Source: Sporopachydermia quercuum (lineage: Eukaryota > Ascomycota > Sporopachydermiomycetes > Sporopachydermiales > Sporopachydermiaceae). Taken from it: a stretch of DNA of 64,000 nucleotides. Where the stretch lies: positions 770,470-834,469 of the forward strand of contig BCGN01000007.1 in NCBI GenBank assembly GCA_001599295.1, read 5' to 3'. Under the pieces are notes generated by a model that saw nothing but the letters and a program-made list of their open reading frames with translations, searched no databases and was not told the origin of the DNA. This document shows positions 54,883 to 64,000 of the stretch, piece by piece; position 1 is the first letter of the stretch; each line of letters starts with the position of its first letter. The position numbers and the translations under genes were made by a program.

Positions 54883-57800
54883 ATGTCGTACACGATTCAA
54901 GTTAAAAATACCCATTATGAAGCATACAAACAACGCTATGTCGCTTTTGAAGTCAACCTTGCTAATTGTCTTTATCTCTACCGATATCTGCCCAATGGTC
55001 TAAACATATCACTATCAGCATCGCTAGAAAATTCTCTACCTACCCAGACTATTCAATTTTACTATCCAGGCTTATTTCAACAACATCTAACGTGCAACTC
55101 GTCCATTCCTTTGCCAATGCTTATTAGAGACGTTCTAAAATGCAGAGCTTTCAATCATATTTATCTCAAATGTTTACTGGACCATACCCTATCTTCCACC
55201 ACCGGTTCTTCAAGTTTTCAGATAAAACTATTGAAACAGGACATTAATCAAGAGATCAAGAGAATATGTGGAAATAATGCTATTACCTCCAATACTACCA
55301 ATACAACTACAACATTTATGTTTCTCAATCATCCTATCAAATTAATATCAGTAGTTGGTATAGTTGTCAGCACTAAAGTTCTATGGGATAAACATGAAGA
55401 ATCTATTGGATGTGTAATAGAGATTGACGACTCCTCGGGAGAGACAATCAATTGTTATCTGTCAGGAAGAGTTTGGAATGATTTGAAAGATAAATTGAGG
55501 ATAAGACGAAATATTAGTAGTAATGACAATATATTATCACTAGTTAATATGACAGTTATGGTAAAAGGGACATTACAATATTCATTCCAGGTACAGATGT
55601 TTCTCAAGGAAATGTTAGGTGAAAAAGAGAGAGAAGTTGAAAGAAAAAATGAAAGCAAGGAGGAAAAAAAGAACTCTGGTGATTTGGTGAATGGTAAGAA
55701 TAAAAGTAGGAATGATGGCCCTAACAATGACGGAGTCATCGATCTTAGTACTACCGTTATAGATGAAAACACCACTGAAACTCTACTCAATGAAAGAAAG
55801 ATAACTCGTTTGAAGGTGCAATCAAAAGAAGAACATAATTGCATTCAACATAGGAACATTCTTGAATTTCATGATTATTTATTCAATTCTGCTCAGAAAA
55901 TCAAAGCTGTCGAAGTATGTGTTAAGGAAATTGATTTAGTAGACAACTGGAGAATAAACAACAGAAACATTGCTGGTATCAACAACTACTGCAACTCTTC
56001 AATTCCTGCAAATGCTGCTGCAAAAGTTTCCAACCGAGTCAGTCCGTATGAAATTCCAACAATGTCTACATTTTCNTCAAGTAATCCTTCCAATATTCAC
56101 CTATCATCTGCTACTATTACTGCCACTGTTAGGTCTAATCGTATTCCACCTCCTAGCTTCAAGAATCCATCCAACTTGACAGATTTAACATTAGAGCTAT
56201 TACACTGGAAAACAAGCTTGCAAATCAGAGCTCAAATTCTAACTAAGCCTTGGGTTTTCGATTTGCCCATCTTGAAGATAACCAATTTAACATTCTCTAC
56301 TCAGAGTCATTCTTTCAAACTGAATAAGTCAACCGAGTGGACAAGGAAAAGAAGACTAAGGGAGATTAACGATAAGGGGAGGAGGAGCAATAGTAACTAC
56401 GTAGATAGTAGTGGAGATCACAATAGGAGTGATTATGAGAATGTAGATGGTAGATTTACCAATGATGTTCGCAGTAATAATACTAGAATCAAGCACACAA
56501 TCGGAAACTCATGCAAAGAAAGTTTCAATGAATTTAACGATGGTGTTTCAATCGTAAAGTCTCCTGAGAGAAATAAGAAAAGTGCTGTTAGAAGCATTGG
56601 AGCTAGCACTCCTAGAATATATAATGAGAGCGATGATGATATTACTATTTTTGCTACTGATAGTGCTATTGATGACCATTCTGGCAATACAGCTGTTGAC
56701 TCTTATGATGATAGCATCAACAGAAACACACAACTGTTTGAATTTGAAGGNCACAGAGAAAAGAGTTGGAAACAAACTGTCGATAATGACGTCAATAGCA
56801 ACAGTATCAGTTCAGGAATTGATGATAATCACAATGTCAATGCTTCTTCCATTCCCTGTGAAAAGAACCATAATCCACCATTTATTACTACTAACCTTCG
56901 ACATATGTTATCTGAGAATGAAAAGTTAATCGCCAGTATTCTGCAACTCCCAAATGAAGCTATTGAGGAACGAGTCAAAGAGGCCTTTGATATAAAGAAT
57001 GAAGAAGAAGAGGAGGAATATAAAAGCTATGATAACAATGATGACAGGAATTACTTTGGTGATAGAACTGGCGGTAGTAATAAACCTTTCGANAATAATA
57101 CTANCATGCCTAGAAATGAACCCACTATGATTGATAGTTCAAGCGATAACGACAGCGTTGTTATGGTAAATATTATCAGTAGTGAAACAGAGGAAGAAAT
57201 TGAAAATTGCTCAGCAGAAGATGTAGCTCATATCGGGAGTATTGGTAGCAATGTTGATGAAAAAGATGATAGTATTTATAATGGCATCGCTACTAATTAT
57301 GATATGACTAGAACTATAGCTGGAATTAGTCAGCTCAATGCTTCTCCTAGTAGAGAGGATGATATTATAAGCAAACACAGGAAGGTGAATGATACGAGTG
57401 ATGATACGTTTAACGATGATTGTTTACTACCATCTGCTACTGGGAATAGTTTAAATTTAGTTGCTACTTGCCAGAACGTCATAAAAAACAATGCTTTAGG
57501 CGATACTGATACTCCTACTAGTGATAGTACTATTAGAGATTCTGGTGACAGTAATAGTATCAATAACATCTGTATTAGTATCAGTACTCGCAATGATAGT
57601 TCACACAACCAACAATCTAACTGTTTGTCTTTATCTTCAAACAAGTCGGTATCAACAGTTGCTTCTTGTTCTACTTTAACCGATACTTCTATTGATGTCT
57701 CACTACCTAATTCAATAACTACACGCAGAAGCTTTTCTTTGTCTCCTGCTAATAATAGCAACCCTATTATTAATACGTCGACGGCAAGATCGATAATATC

Positions 57801-58707
57801 AAATAAACCAATTGAGATTGATTCAGATGCTTCCGATAGTTATTCCTCATCACCAGTGCAATTTACTGATATTTCTACTCAATCAAATAGTGACATCAAC
57901 ATTGAACCCGTTAATACAGCAATACAGTTGTTTGTCAATTGGATTTATAAGAAAAAGTATCGCCGGTTTGCAATGGGAGATATTCTGCATGAGAATGAAT
58001 TAACGGTACTCAAGGGGGGTCATTGTACTAGTCAGACCACTGGAAATACCTCTAGAAACACCTTACAAAGTTCCAATAACAAGCCTTCTGTGATTCAGTG
58101 TTTATCCTGTTTACTGAAGACTGGAATNATTCAGAAACTACCCATTAGTGACATCGATAATAGTGGTAGTGGTAGTAGTACTAAGACTGTGAGTAATATT
58201 TATACGAGTCATGGTGCTCGCAACAATGGTAGAGGTACTACCAACATGTGCCGATATAATGGTTTTACAGCTACTGGTAACAGCCCAGACGATAATGTAG
58301 GGAAANCACCCCGTTATCAACCAGTTCCTTATGAGTGTCCTCTATCGGAACTGAGGAATGAAGCAACGAATATATCGACTGCTCATTTAGATCAATGGTT
58401 TTCAGCTGAAAGACTATGGAAACTAATCGAAGGTACCAAACTCGTAAGCAGTAGGCTTCATTCAGAGACTCGTGCTAACGAAACGATGTTTATTAGTAAT
58501 GGGAAGCTTGTTAGGTTTATTACTGAATATATTGAATTAGAAGTCAGCACTATGGATTATTGGCTGATCAGCTTCTTAGTGAAAGATGTTATATTACTGC
58601 TGAACAGTACTGGAAATAATGACCGTGATTTGGTTCTTGATGATGAAGGAAACTGGTGTGTGGAGAGAGAGGAGGAAAACAGACAAGACTATGTGATAGA
58701 TGATTGA
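54883..58707 (+). CDS. STN1: STN1-like telomere-capping protein, extra long
   Basis: A 1274-aa protein. The N-terminal third contains an OB-fold signature, LNHPIKLISVVGIVV followed by EIDDSSGETINC (residues about 148-191). This matches the Stn1 family (HPI..V.VVG.VV ... DDSSG.TI.C), the RPA2-like subunit of the CST complex that caps telomeres and recruits Pol alpha-primase. About residues 430-450, LELLHWKTSLQIRAQILTKPW resembles the helix after the OB fold in filamentous-fungal Stn1. A disordered Ser/Asn/Asp-rich region of several hundred residues follows. The C-terminus, from about FVNWIYKKKYRRFAMGDIL to the end, looks like the tandem winged-helix region. It is far longer than known Stn1 proteins (S. 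cerevisiae 494 aa). The ATG at 54883 begins a plausible N-terminus. Several codons contain N. Orthology is by motif only. Confidence 0.75.
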   Translation: MSYTIQVKNTHYEAYKQRYVAFEVNLANCLYLYRYLPNGLNISLSASLENSLPTQTIQFYYPGLFQQHLTCNSSIPLPMLIRDVLKCRAFNHIYLKCLLDHTLSSTTGSSSFQIKLLKQDINQEIKRICGNNAITSNTTNTTTTFMFLNHPIKLISVVGIVVSTKVLWDKHEESIGCVIEIDDSSGETINCYLSGRVWNDLKDKLRIRRNISSNDNILSLVNMTVMVKGTLQYSFQVQMFLKEMLGEKEREVERKNESKEEKKNSGDLVNGKNKSRNDGPNNDGVIDLSTTVIDENTTETLLNERKITRLKVQSKEEHNCIQHRNILEFHDYLFNSAQKIKAVEVCVKEIDLVDNWRINNRNIAGINNYCNSSIPANAAAKVSNRVSPYEIPTMSTFXSSNPSNIHLSSATITATVRSNRIPPPSFKNPSNLTDLTLELLHWKTSLQIRAQILTKPWVFDLPILKITNLTFSTQSHSFKLNKSTEWTRKRRLREINDKGRRSNSNYVDSSGDHNRSDYENVDGRFTNDVRSNNTRIKHTIGNSCKESFNEFNDGVSIVKSPERNKKSAVRSIGASTPRIYNESDDDITIFATDSAIDDHSGNTAVDSYDDSINRNTQLFEFEXHREKSWKQTVDNDVNSNSISSGIDDNHNVNASSIPCEKNHNPPFITTNLRHMLSENEKLIASILQLPNEAIEERVKEAFDIKNEEEEEEYKSYDNNDDRNYFGDRTGGSNKPFXNNTXMPRNEPTMIDSSSDNDSVVMVNIISSETEEEIENCSAEDVAHIGSIGSNVDEKDDSIYNGIATNYDMTRTIAGISQLNASPSREDDIISKHRKVNDTSDDTFNDDCLLPSATGNSLNLVATCQNVIKNNALGDTDTPTSDSTIRDSGDSNSINNICISISTRNDSSHNQQSNCLSLSSNKSVSTVASCSTLTDTSIDVSLPNSITTRRSFSLSPANNSNPIINTSTARSIISNKPIEIDSDASDSYSSSPVQFTDISTQSNSDINIEPVNTAIQLFVNWIYKKKYRRFAMGDILHENELTVLKGGHCTSQTTGNTSRNTLQSSNNKPSVIQCLSCLLKTGXIQKLPISDIDNSGSGSSTKTVSNIYTSHGARNNGRGTTNMCRYNGFTATGNSPDDNVGKXPRYQPVPYECPLSELRNEATNISTAHLDQWFSAERLWKLIEGTKLVSSRLHSETRANETMFISNGKLVRFITEYIELEVSTMDYWLISFLVKDVILLLNSTGNNDRDLVLDDEGNWCVEREEENRQDYVIDD

Positions 58708-59820
58708 AGGTCTGCTGAAAATCTTGGTGGATTCATATAATAATGCATGTATTATAGATATNTTGGGATGACAGGGANAGGGAAATATAGCGGTCTAATT
58801 CACTCCAGCGTTTATACAGCAAATGTATGTTCTTACTATGACCATAACTGTATAACGATACAATAAGTGAGTAGAATATAAACATAGGGATACACCTTGA
58901 GCACCCTGCTCTTACTTCCTATTTACTGAAAATGTAAGCTGGAAATGTTAATGAATAGTATTAGAAGCTATTGCAAAGAATCTGCAGATTTAGATATAAC
59001 ATTTTCTAATCACGTGATAAGTAATGAATGNGCAAAATGGTAAACTCTATTTTAAGACAGTATATTACGAGAAATTCCCCCATAACAGTCGTGGGAAAAC
59101 GGAGATGATGAAAAAGTTGGAAGGTATCATCATATCCTGTATTGCTTATCTGTATACCTCTGTTCTGTTAGACGNACTAGAATATGGTTGAATTTAGATG
59201 AAAAAAGGTAAAAAAGCAAAACAATCTTGTATCTCCCACTTAGTACTTTCAGAGTTAACATTTTATTCATTCCATATCAACACATGATTACTATAACACT
59301 ATGACTCCCCATCATACCATTCCCCTTACTCATTTATCTCACTATCATTTCCGGTTTAGCGCCTGTCAGGACAACTCCTACACTCCTCCTCGTATAAGAC
59401 ACTCTTCACTTATATCTCATCTCTTTAGTCAGGCAAGAGGGAGGACGATAAACAGACACTTAGAAACATCAAGAAAAACATGAAATTCATCTCCATTACT
59501 GATTTTGGAGACAATCTATTCATAGCAGACGTCAGTTAGGATAATTGTGTTTTCTAACACGTAGGTTAGGCAGAAGGATACACTACATACCTTTTATACA
59601 TTCAGAACTGGATGCACACTGAACAATGAGTTAGCATCAACATTTCGTCATTGTAAAGACAACCATAGCAATATAACGAAAGATTGAACTAAGGATTTCA
59701 GTAAAAAGCTGAGATATGAATTTTTATGGATGAAGATTAAAAGAACTATAGGAAAACAACAACCAATTGGTAGTGGTCTATNTCAGATTATGTGGCACTT
59801 GATTCTGTATTAGTTACACA
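58708..59820. other. VPS41 upstream region, 1.1 kb
   Basis: Contains ATCACGTGAT (59009-59018), a 10-nt palindromic E-box. No gene is recognised. Confidence 0.6.
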
Positions 59821-62800
59821 ATGAGCAATTCTACTAGTGATACTGAACTTGGAGCAAAAGCAAAAATGAAGACAGAAGATACAGAGAAAACAGCGAAGCT
59901 GTCAGCTGAATATTTAGCTGTAGATAGTAGTAATTCCGAAGTTGTTCCTGAAAGTAGCTCGGAGGAAGACAAACCAGAAGACAGATCAGGAACTCTAACC
60001 GAAATAGAGACTGAACCGGAACTGACCAAGAAAGGAAGCTTACAGTTGGAAAACGGCAGAAATACAAGTATGCAAGGCAAGACGGAATCGGAAACTTCTG
60101 CCGCAGAGGAAGAAGTTACTGGAACAAATCCCAAATCTGAACCGGAATCTGAAACCCAACCTGAATCGANTGATCAGGAAACCCAGCCAGGTGATAATGA
60201 GGAATTAGATAATGAAGCCGAAGATGAATCAGATGCTTCTGATGCTTTAACCTCATCATCTGATTCGTCTTCAGCTTCATCCNCGGCTTCTATTGTGGAA
60301 CCTAGATTAAAATACACCCGCCTTACATCTCTTCCACCATCGTTTTTCACACGAGATCCCGTGTCCGCCTGCTTGATCCACGAGTCAATTTTTGCTTTTG
60401 GAACGCACTCTGGTACCTTACATCTAATGAAACCAGATATGACACCCATAAGGACAGTAAAGGTCCACCGAGCTTCTATTTTATCTATATCTACCGACGG
60501 ACATTACATTGCCTCAGCTTCAATAGATGGGACAGTGGTCATTGGGTCCATCAATGACCCATATGATATTATCGCTAGCGATTTTAAGCGTCCTATACAT
60601 AGCATAGCTTTAGACCCAAATTACCGTACAACTAAAGCATTTATTTCCGGTGGGATGGCGGGAAAAGTTGTATACTCTCAGAGATCCTGGATGGGATCCC
60701 GAACGGACACTACGATTTACGCAACGGATGACCCAATTGTTGGCGTCGTCTGGAATTCGGATGATTTGATTATGTGGATGTGTGATTCTGGAATTCATGT
60801 TTTCAGCTTGAATATGAGGAATACAATCCTGGTTATTCCGAGACCTTCCGGTTCCCCGAGATCCGATTTATACTGGCCAAATACTCATTTTGCAGAAACA
60901 AATTTGGTCCTAGTAGCGTGGGGTGATAGAATATGGAGTATACGAATAACCAATGTTGCGCAATCTGAATCTGCTTACAGTAGAATTTCTTCTGCAGCAT
61001 CATTCCGTGCTCCGCCAACAGAAAAAAAAGCTGCTGTGGAAAAACTACTACAGGTTGACTCTCTCGTCGCAGGAATTGCATCTTTAAGCGATGATATGAT
61101 CATGCTTTTAACTTATCTTCCGCCGCGCAAATCTCGTAGACGAGGAAGAAGTAAAGCAGTTCCACCGGAACTACGACTTGTTAGATTAGACACAGGAGAA
61201 GAAGTATCAGCTGATCAGTTAACGCTCACCGGTTATGAATCTCTTGGATTAAATGATTACCATTTAGGTCAATATATGGGTGATAGCTCAAAGGATAAAA
61301 AGTTCTTTATAGTGTCTGCACGTGATGGAATAATAGCACGAGAACGAGATATACATGATAAACTGAAATGGCTACTACAGCAGGAGAAGTTTGTAGCTGC
61401 TTGGGAAATGTGTGGGAACATTGTAGATAGTGATAGACGTCGTGAAATAGGCATTCAGGCTGTTGATAAGCTTATTCAACGATCTGAATGGCAAGAAGCA
61501 GCTGAATTCTTATCTAAAGTGTTGGGGGAGAGTCGCGATACAGAAGTAGACAAAGAACAGGGAGAAGGATTGGGACAAAAGTTATTTGATAGGAAAGAAC
61601 CAAACAAAACATTATCTGATACCTCTTCTGAGAGAGATACCAGATTGGGTCACAACATAACAAGTAATATGTCCATTNCTGATTACCCTAACATTATTAA
61701 GGAAGAGTGGGAGCGATGGATTTGGATCTTTATACATTCAAAACACATCAAAGAAATAGGCTCAGTTTTGCCTACCGATCCTAATCTATTACTGGATATT
61801 TCGATCTATAATTTGGTCTTGAAATACTATTTATCTAATAACTACACCCTACAGTTCTTAGATGCTATCTCCTCATGGGACAGAAGCTTGTATGATAGCA
61901 ATAGCATCAAACTATTACTCGAAGAGAAAGTTGGAGTAGAAAACGATGCAGAACTACGGAAATGTTTAGTTCAACTATATATTGATACAGGACAACCGAC
62001 GTTAGCTGTGCCACATTTGATGAAGCTTAAGGATAATAACCTATTATCATTCTTAAAGCAGTATCACTTGCTATCTACATTTTCAGATAAACTGCCTGAG
62101 ATCCTTTCGATGAATGTTGAAGGATTAAGTGATAATATAGAAGACAATGTGAATACAAACTCGGAAAAACCATCAGAACATATCTCTCCTACTTTCGAGA
62201 ATTCTAACGTTCCATTATCATCACCATCGTCAGTAGCAGAAATTCAGGCTCAAATCGAACCGTACATCAACATCCTCATTGATGCCAAACATGAACTTAT
62301 ACCTAGTAAAGCCATAGAAATTCTTCAGTCAGCAAGCAAAAAAGATCATAAGTATCATGCTCTGTTGTATATTTACATTGAAAAGCTCTCTAAAGTGGAG
62401 CCTTTTTTAACAAGAGGCTTAGGAAATCTGCAACTACAATTATACGCTGAATTCAATCGCCAGAAGCTTTTGGAATTCATCAAACGTGGAAATGTATATT
62501 TTGACATCGAACAGGCTATCAAAGTATGCGAAAAGAACCATTTCACACAAGAGTTAGTATATCTTTTAGGCAAAGTAGGTCAGAATAAAAAAGCTCTAAT
62601 GCTGATTATAGATGAACTTGGCGATCCTGAGCAAGCTATTGCGTTTGCTCATAACCAGAAGGATAAAGACTTATGGCAAGATTTAATAAGTTACAGTATG
62701 GACAAACCTAAGTTTATTAAAGCATTGATTGATCATGCTGGTGGAGGGATTGATGCTCTTGAAGTAATCAATGGTATTCAAGACGGCCAAGAGATTCCTG

Positions 62801-63147
62801 GACTGAAAAGCACCTTGCAAGAAATTTGTCAGAAGTATGAATTAGAGCTTAATACTAATAGTACTATTTTACAAGTAATCAAAACAGATGTACTAGCAAT
62901 AGGACAAGAACTAAGATCTATCAGGCAGAAAGGATTCAGTTTTGACGAGGAAAAATGGATTAATGAATATGGAGAAGATGANACTGTTGTCAAGGACTCT
63001 TCAGGNAATGAGATGACAGAAATGGCATTGCTAGGTGAGAATTATGTGTGGAATAAAGGAGAAGTAAGAGACAGAGACAATTTAGGATATAAAATTCAGC
63101 ATCTAAAGTACTTGATTGAAAGGTTGAATGTTACGAAAGGAAGGTAG
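59821..63147 (+). CDS. VPS41: HOPS complex subunit Vps41
   Basis: A 1108-aa protein with an acidic Glu/Ser/Thr-rich N-terminal extension (1-155), a WD40-like beta-propeller (about 160-480, starting LKYTRLTSLPPSFFTRDPVSA) and a long helical region with clathrin-heavy-chain repeats. Family landmarks are LVQLYIDTGQPTLAVPHLMKLK and the C-terminal block AIKVCEKNHFTQELVYLLGKVGQNKKALMLI split across the CHCR, with the nearby LGDPEQAIAFA. Vps41 is the Rab7/Ypt7-binding end of the HOPS tether on vacuoles and also acts in AP-3 transport. As in S. cerevisiae there is no C-terminal RING finger. The protein is about 115 residues longer than the S. cerevisiae one, mainly through the acidic N-terminus. A few codons contain N. 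The stop is TAG. Confidence 0.93.
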   Translation: MSNSTSDTELGAKAKMKTEDTEKTAKLSAEYLAVDSSNSEVVPESSSEEDKPEDRSGTLTEIETEPELTKKGSLQLENGRNTSMQGKTESETSAAEEEVTGTNPKSEPESETQPESXDQETQPGDNEELDNEAEDESDASDALTSSSDSSSASSXASIVEPRLKYTRLTSLPPSFFTRDPVSACLIHESIFAFGTHSGTLHLMKPDMTPIRTVKVHRASILSISTDGHYIASASIDGTVVIGSINDPYDIIASDFKRPIHSIALDPNYRTTKAFISGGMAGKVVYSQRSWMGSRTDTTIYATDDPIVGVVWNSDDLIMWMCDSGIHVFSLNMRNTILVIPRPSGSPRSDLYWPNTHFAETNLVLVAWGDRIWSIRITNVAQSESAYSRISSAASFRAPPTEKKAAVEKLLQVDSLVAGIASLSDDMIMLLTYLPPRKSRRRGRSKAVPPELRLVRLDTGEEVSADQLTLTGYESLGLNDYHLGQYMGDSSKDKKFFIVSARDGIIARERDIHDKLKWLLQQEKFVAAWEMCGNIVDSDRRREIGIQAVDKLIQRSEWQEAAEFLSKVLGESRDTEVDKEQGEGLGQKLFDRKEPNKTLSDTSSERDTRLGHNITSNMSIXDYPNIIKEEWERWIWIFIHSKHIKEIGSVLPTDPNLLLDISIYNLVLKYYLSNNYTLQFLDAISSWDRSLYDSNSIKLLLEEKVGVENDAELRKCLVQLYIDTGQPTLAVPHLMKLKDNNLLSFLKQYHLLSTFSDKLPEILSMNVEGLSDNIEDNVNTNSEKPSEHISPTFENSNVPLSSPSSVAEIQAQIEPYINILIDAKHELIPSKAIEILQSASKKDHKYHALLYIYIEKLSKVEPFLTRGLGNLQLQLYAEFNRQKLLEFIKRGNVYFDIEQAIKVCEKNHFTQELVYLLGKVGQNKKALMLIIDELGDPEQAIAFAHNQKDKDLWQDLISYSMDKPKFIKALIDHAGGGIDALEVINGIQDGQEIPGLKSTLQEICQKYELELNTNSTILQVIKTDVLAIGQELRSIRQKGFSFDEEKWINEYGEDXTVVKDSSXNEMTEMALLGENYVWNKGEVRDRDNLGYKIQHLKYLIERLNVTKGR

Positions 63148-64000
63148 ATAATATAATAGTTTCAAACTAATATAAATATTAGTATAGGTAGCCTTAGGAT
63201 GTAAAAACGTAATAGTAACAGAACTTCTCAGGTCTCTGCAGGACCCATCCATCACCCATTACATAAAAATTCCTACAATCAAAAAAAAAAAAAAAAAAAA
63301 ACCAGAATTACCAAACATATTATAGATAAACTCATATATTAACTATACGGAGTCCATATTTCTATTCCTAATAATTAAACATAGTATATATAAAGAAAAT
63401 TTCATCTAATATAATAAATAAACCAGAGATCACATCATACATTATCAATACAACTCACATCATCTAATTGGTTTCTTTGAATAAGTATAGTTGAACAGAA
63501 AAAAGGGAATTTCGTTAAATGAATGAGAATCAAGCTTTTAAGAAGATAACTATTGATTTGAGCTGATTAGAATGATGAAAGTAAGATCTCATGCAAGAAC
63601 TGGTAGAGCCTCTAGTAAAACATAAGTCTAATAGCAATGAGAACACTATCACCCATTGAACCTTTAATCATTAGATGTATCACAGAGCAAGACATCAGAA
63701 AAGAATCAAATGAGTAACCTCAAAACATCAAACTTCGCTAGTTAAGCATTTATTCTCTTCATATAAAATCTTGCTTAAATATATGATAATATATTGGTAA
63801 TCAGCAATAGCTCAGACGTACTAATAGCAATCAAACATGTTGTAATCTAATCATAGATATATCACCAAATACCAAAGAATCAGATACCTCTAACATAGTT
63901 AATGTTGCATATGAAAAATACAATTAGTAATAGTGCGACTCTTAGAATGAACAACTTAAAAGCTTCTAGTATGCAAACAGCCTTCAACGGTTCGTCGCGA
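63148..64000. other. Right edge, no gene seen
   Basis: AT-rich 3' flank of VPS41 with a poly-A tract at 63281-63301. No coding exon is recognised to the end of the window. Confidence 0.55.
63281..63301 (+). repeat. Poly-A tract, 21 bp
   Basis: An uninterrupted run of A about 135 bp after the VPS41 stop. It is a simple homopolymer; there is no sign of a retroposed transcript. Confidence 0.9.

Noticed and set aside
1-64000. Retroelements, LTRs, virus-like elements, DNA transposons, CRISPR arrays, rRNA
   Set aside because: No reverse transcriptase, integrase, capsid or transposase segment, no long terminal or direct repeats, and no spaced repeat array were seen.

Overview
The window looks like nuclear DNA of an ascomycete budding yeast (Saccharomycotina): AT-rich, compact, with yeast-type genes such as a YOR1-type ABC transporter, YHB1, XYL2, COG3, RRP8, TFB5, a STN1-like gene and VPS41, and several dozen isolated single N bases. 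Two things narrow the lineage. CTG codons fall at positions where Leu or another hydrophobic residue is expected (for example codon 2 of the Leu-Leu pair in the second ABC signature of the YOR1-like gene), so this is not a CUG-Ser yeast. It is also intron-rich: I reconstruct 12 spliceosomal introns in 6 of 18 protein genes, with GTAAGT/GTATGT donors and TACTAAC-like branch points, which argues against Saccharomycetaceae. I cannot name the genus.

Layout. 1-15 kb: the 3' end of a GPI-anchored repeat protein, a YOR1-type ABC exporter and flavohemoglobin, then about 6.2 kb with no gene I can support but with several perfect inverted repeats. 15-44 kb: mostly catabolic genes in three neighbouring groups. 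Group one is a Hol1-type MFS transporter divergent from a fructosyl-amino-acid oxidase, followed by a three-exon Zn2Cys6 regulator. Group two is xylitol dehydrogenase, an unusual transaldolase and a sugar porter. Group three is a Lac12-type permease divergent from an intracellular GH3 beta-glucosidase with a PA14 insert, followed by a second Zn2Cys6 regulator. Most of these genes have a TATA-like box 140-220 bp before the ATG, which fits inducible expression. 44-64 kb: housekeeping genes, namely TFB5, COG3, RRP8, an intron-containing tRNA-Ser(GCT), 5-hydroxyisourate hydrolase, a very long STN1-like protein and VPS41.

The gene most easily missed is TFB5 (74 aa, TFIIH). It is spread over four exons, one of only 16 nt, at 44566-45260. 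COG3 has five exons with all four introns in phase 0. The features most worth following up are TFB5, the Glu-to-Gln change in the transaldolase active site, the long STN1-like protein, folded elements inside two introns, and the dyad-rich gene-free region at 9-15 kb.

No retroelement, LTR, CRISPR array or rRNA gene was recognised.
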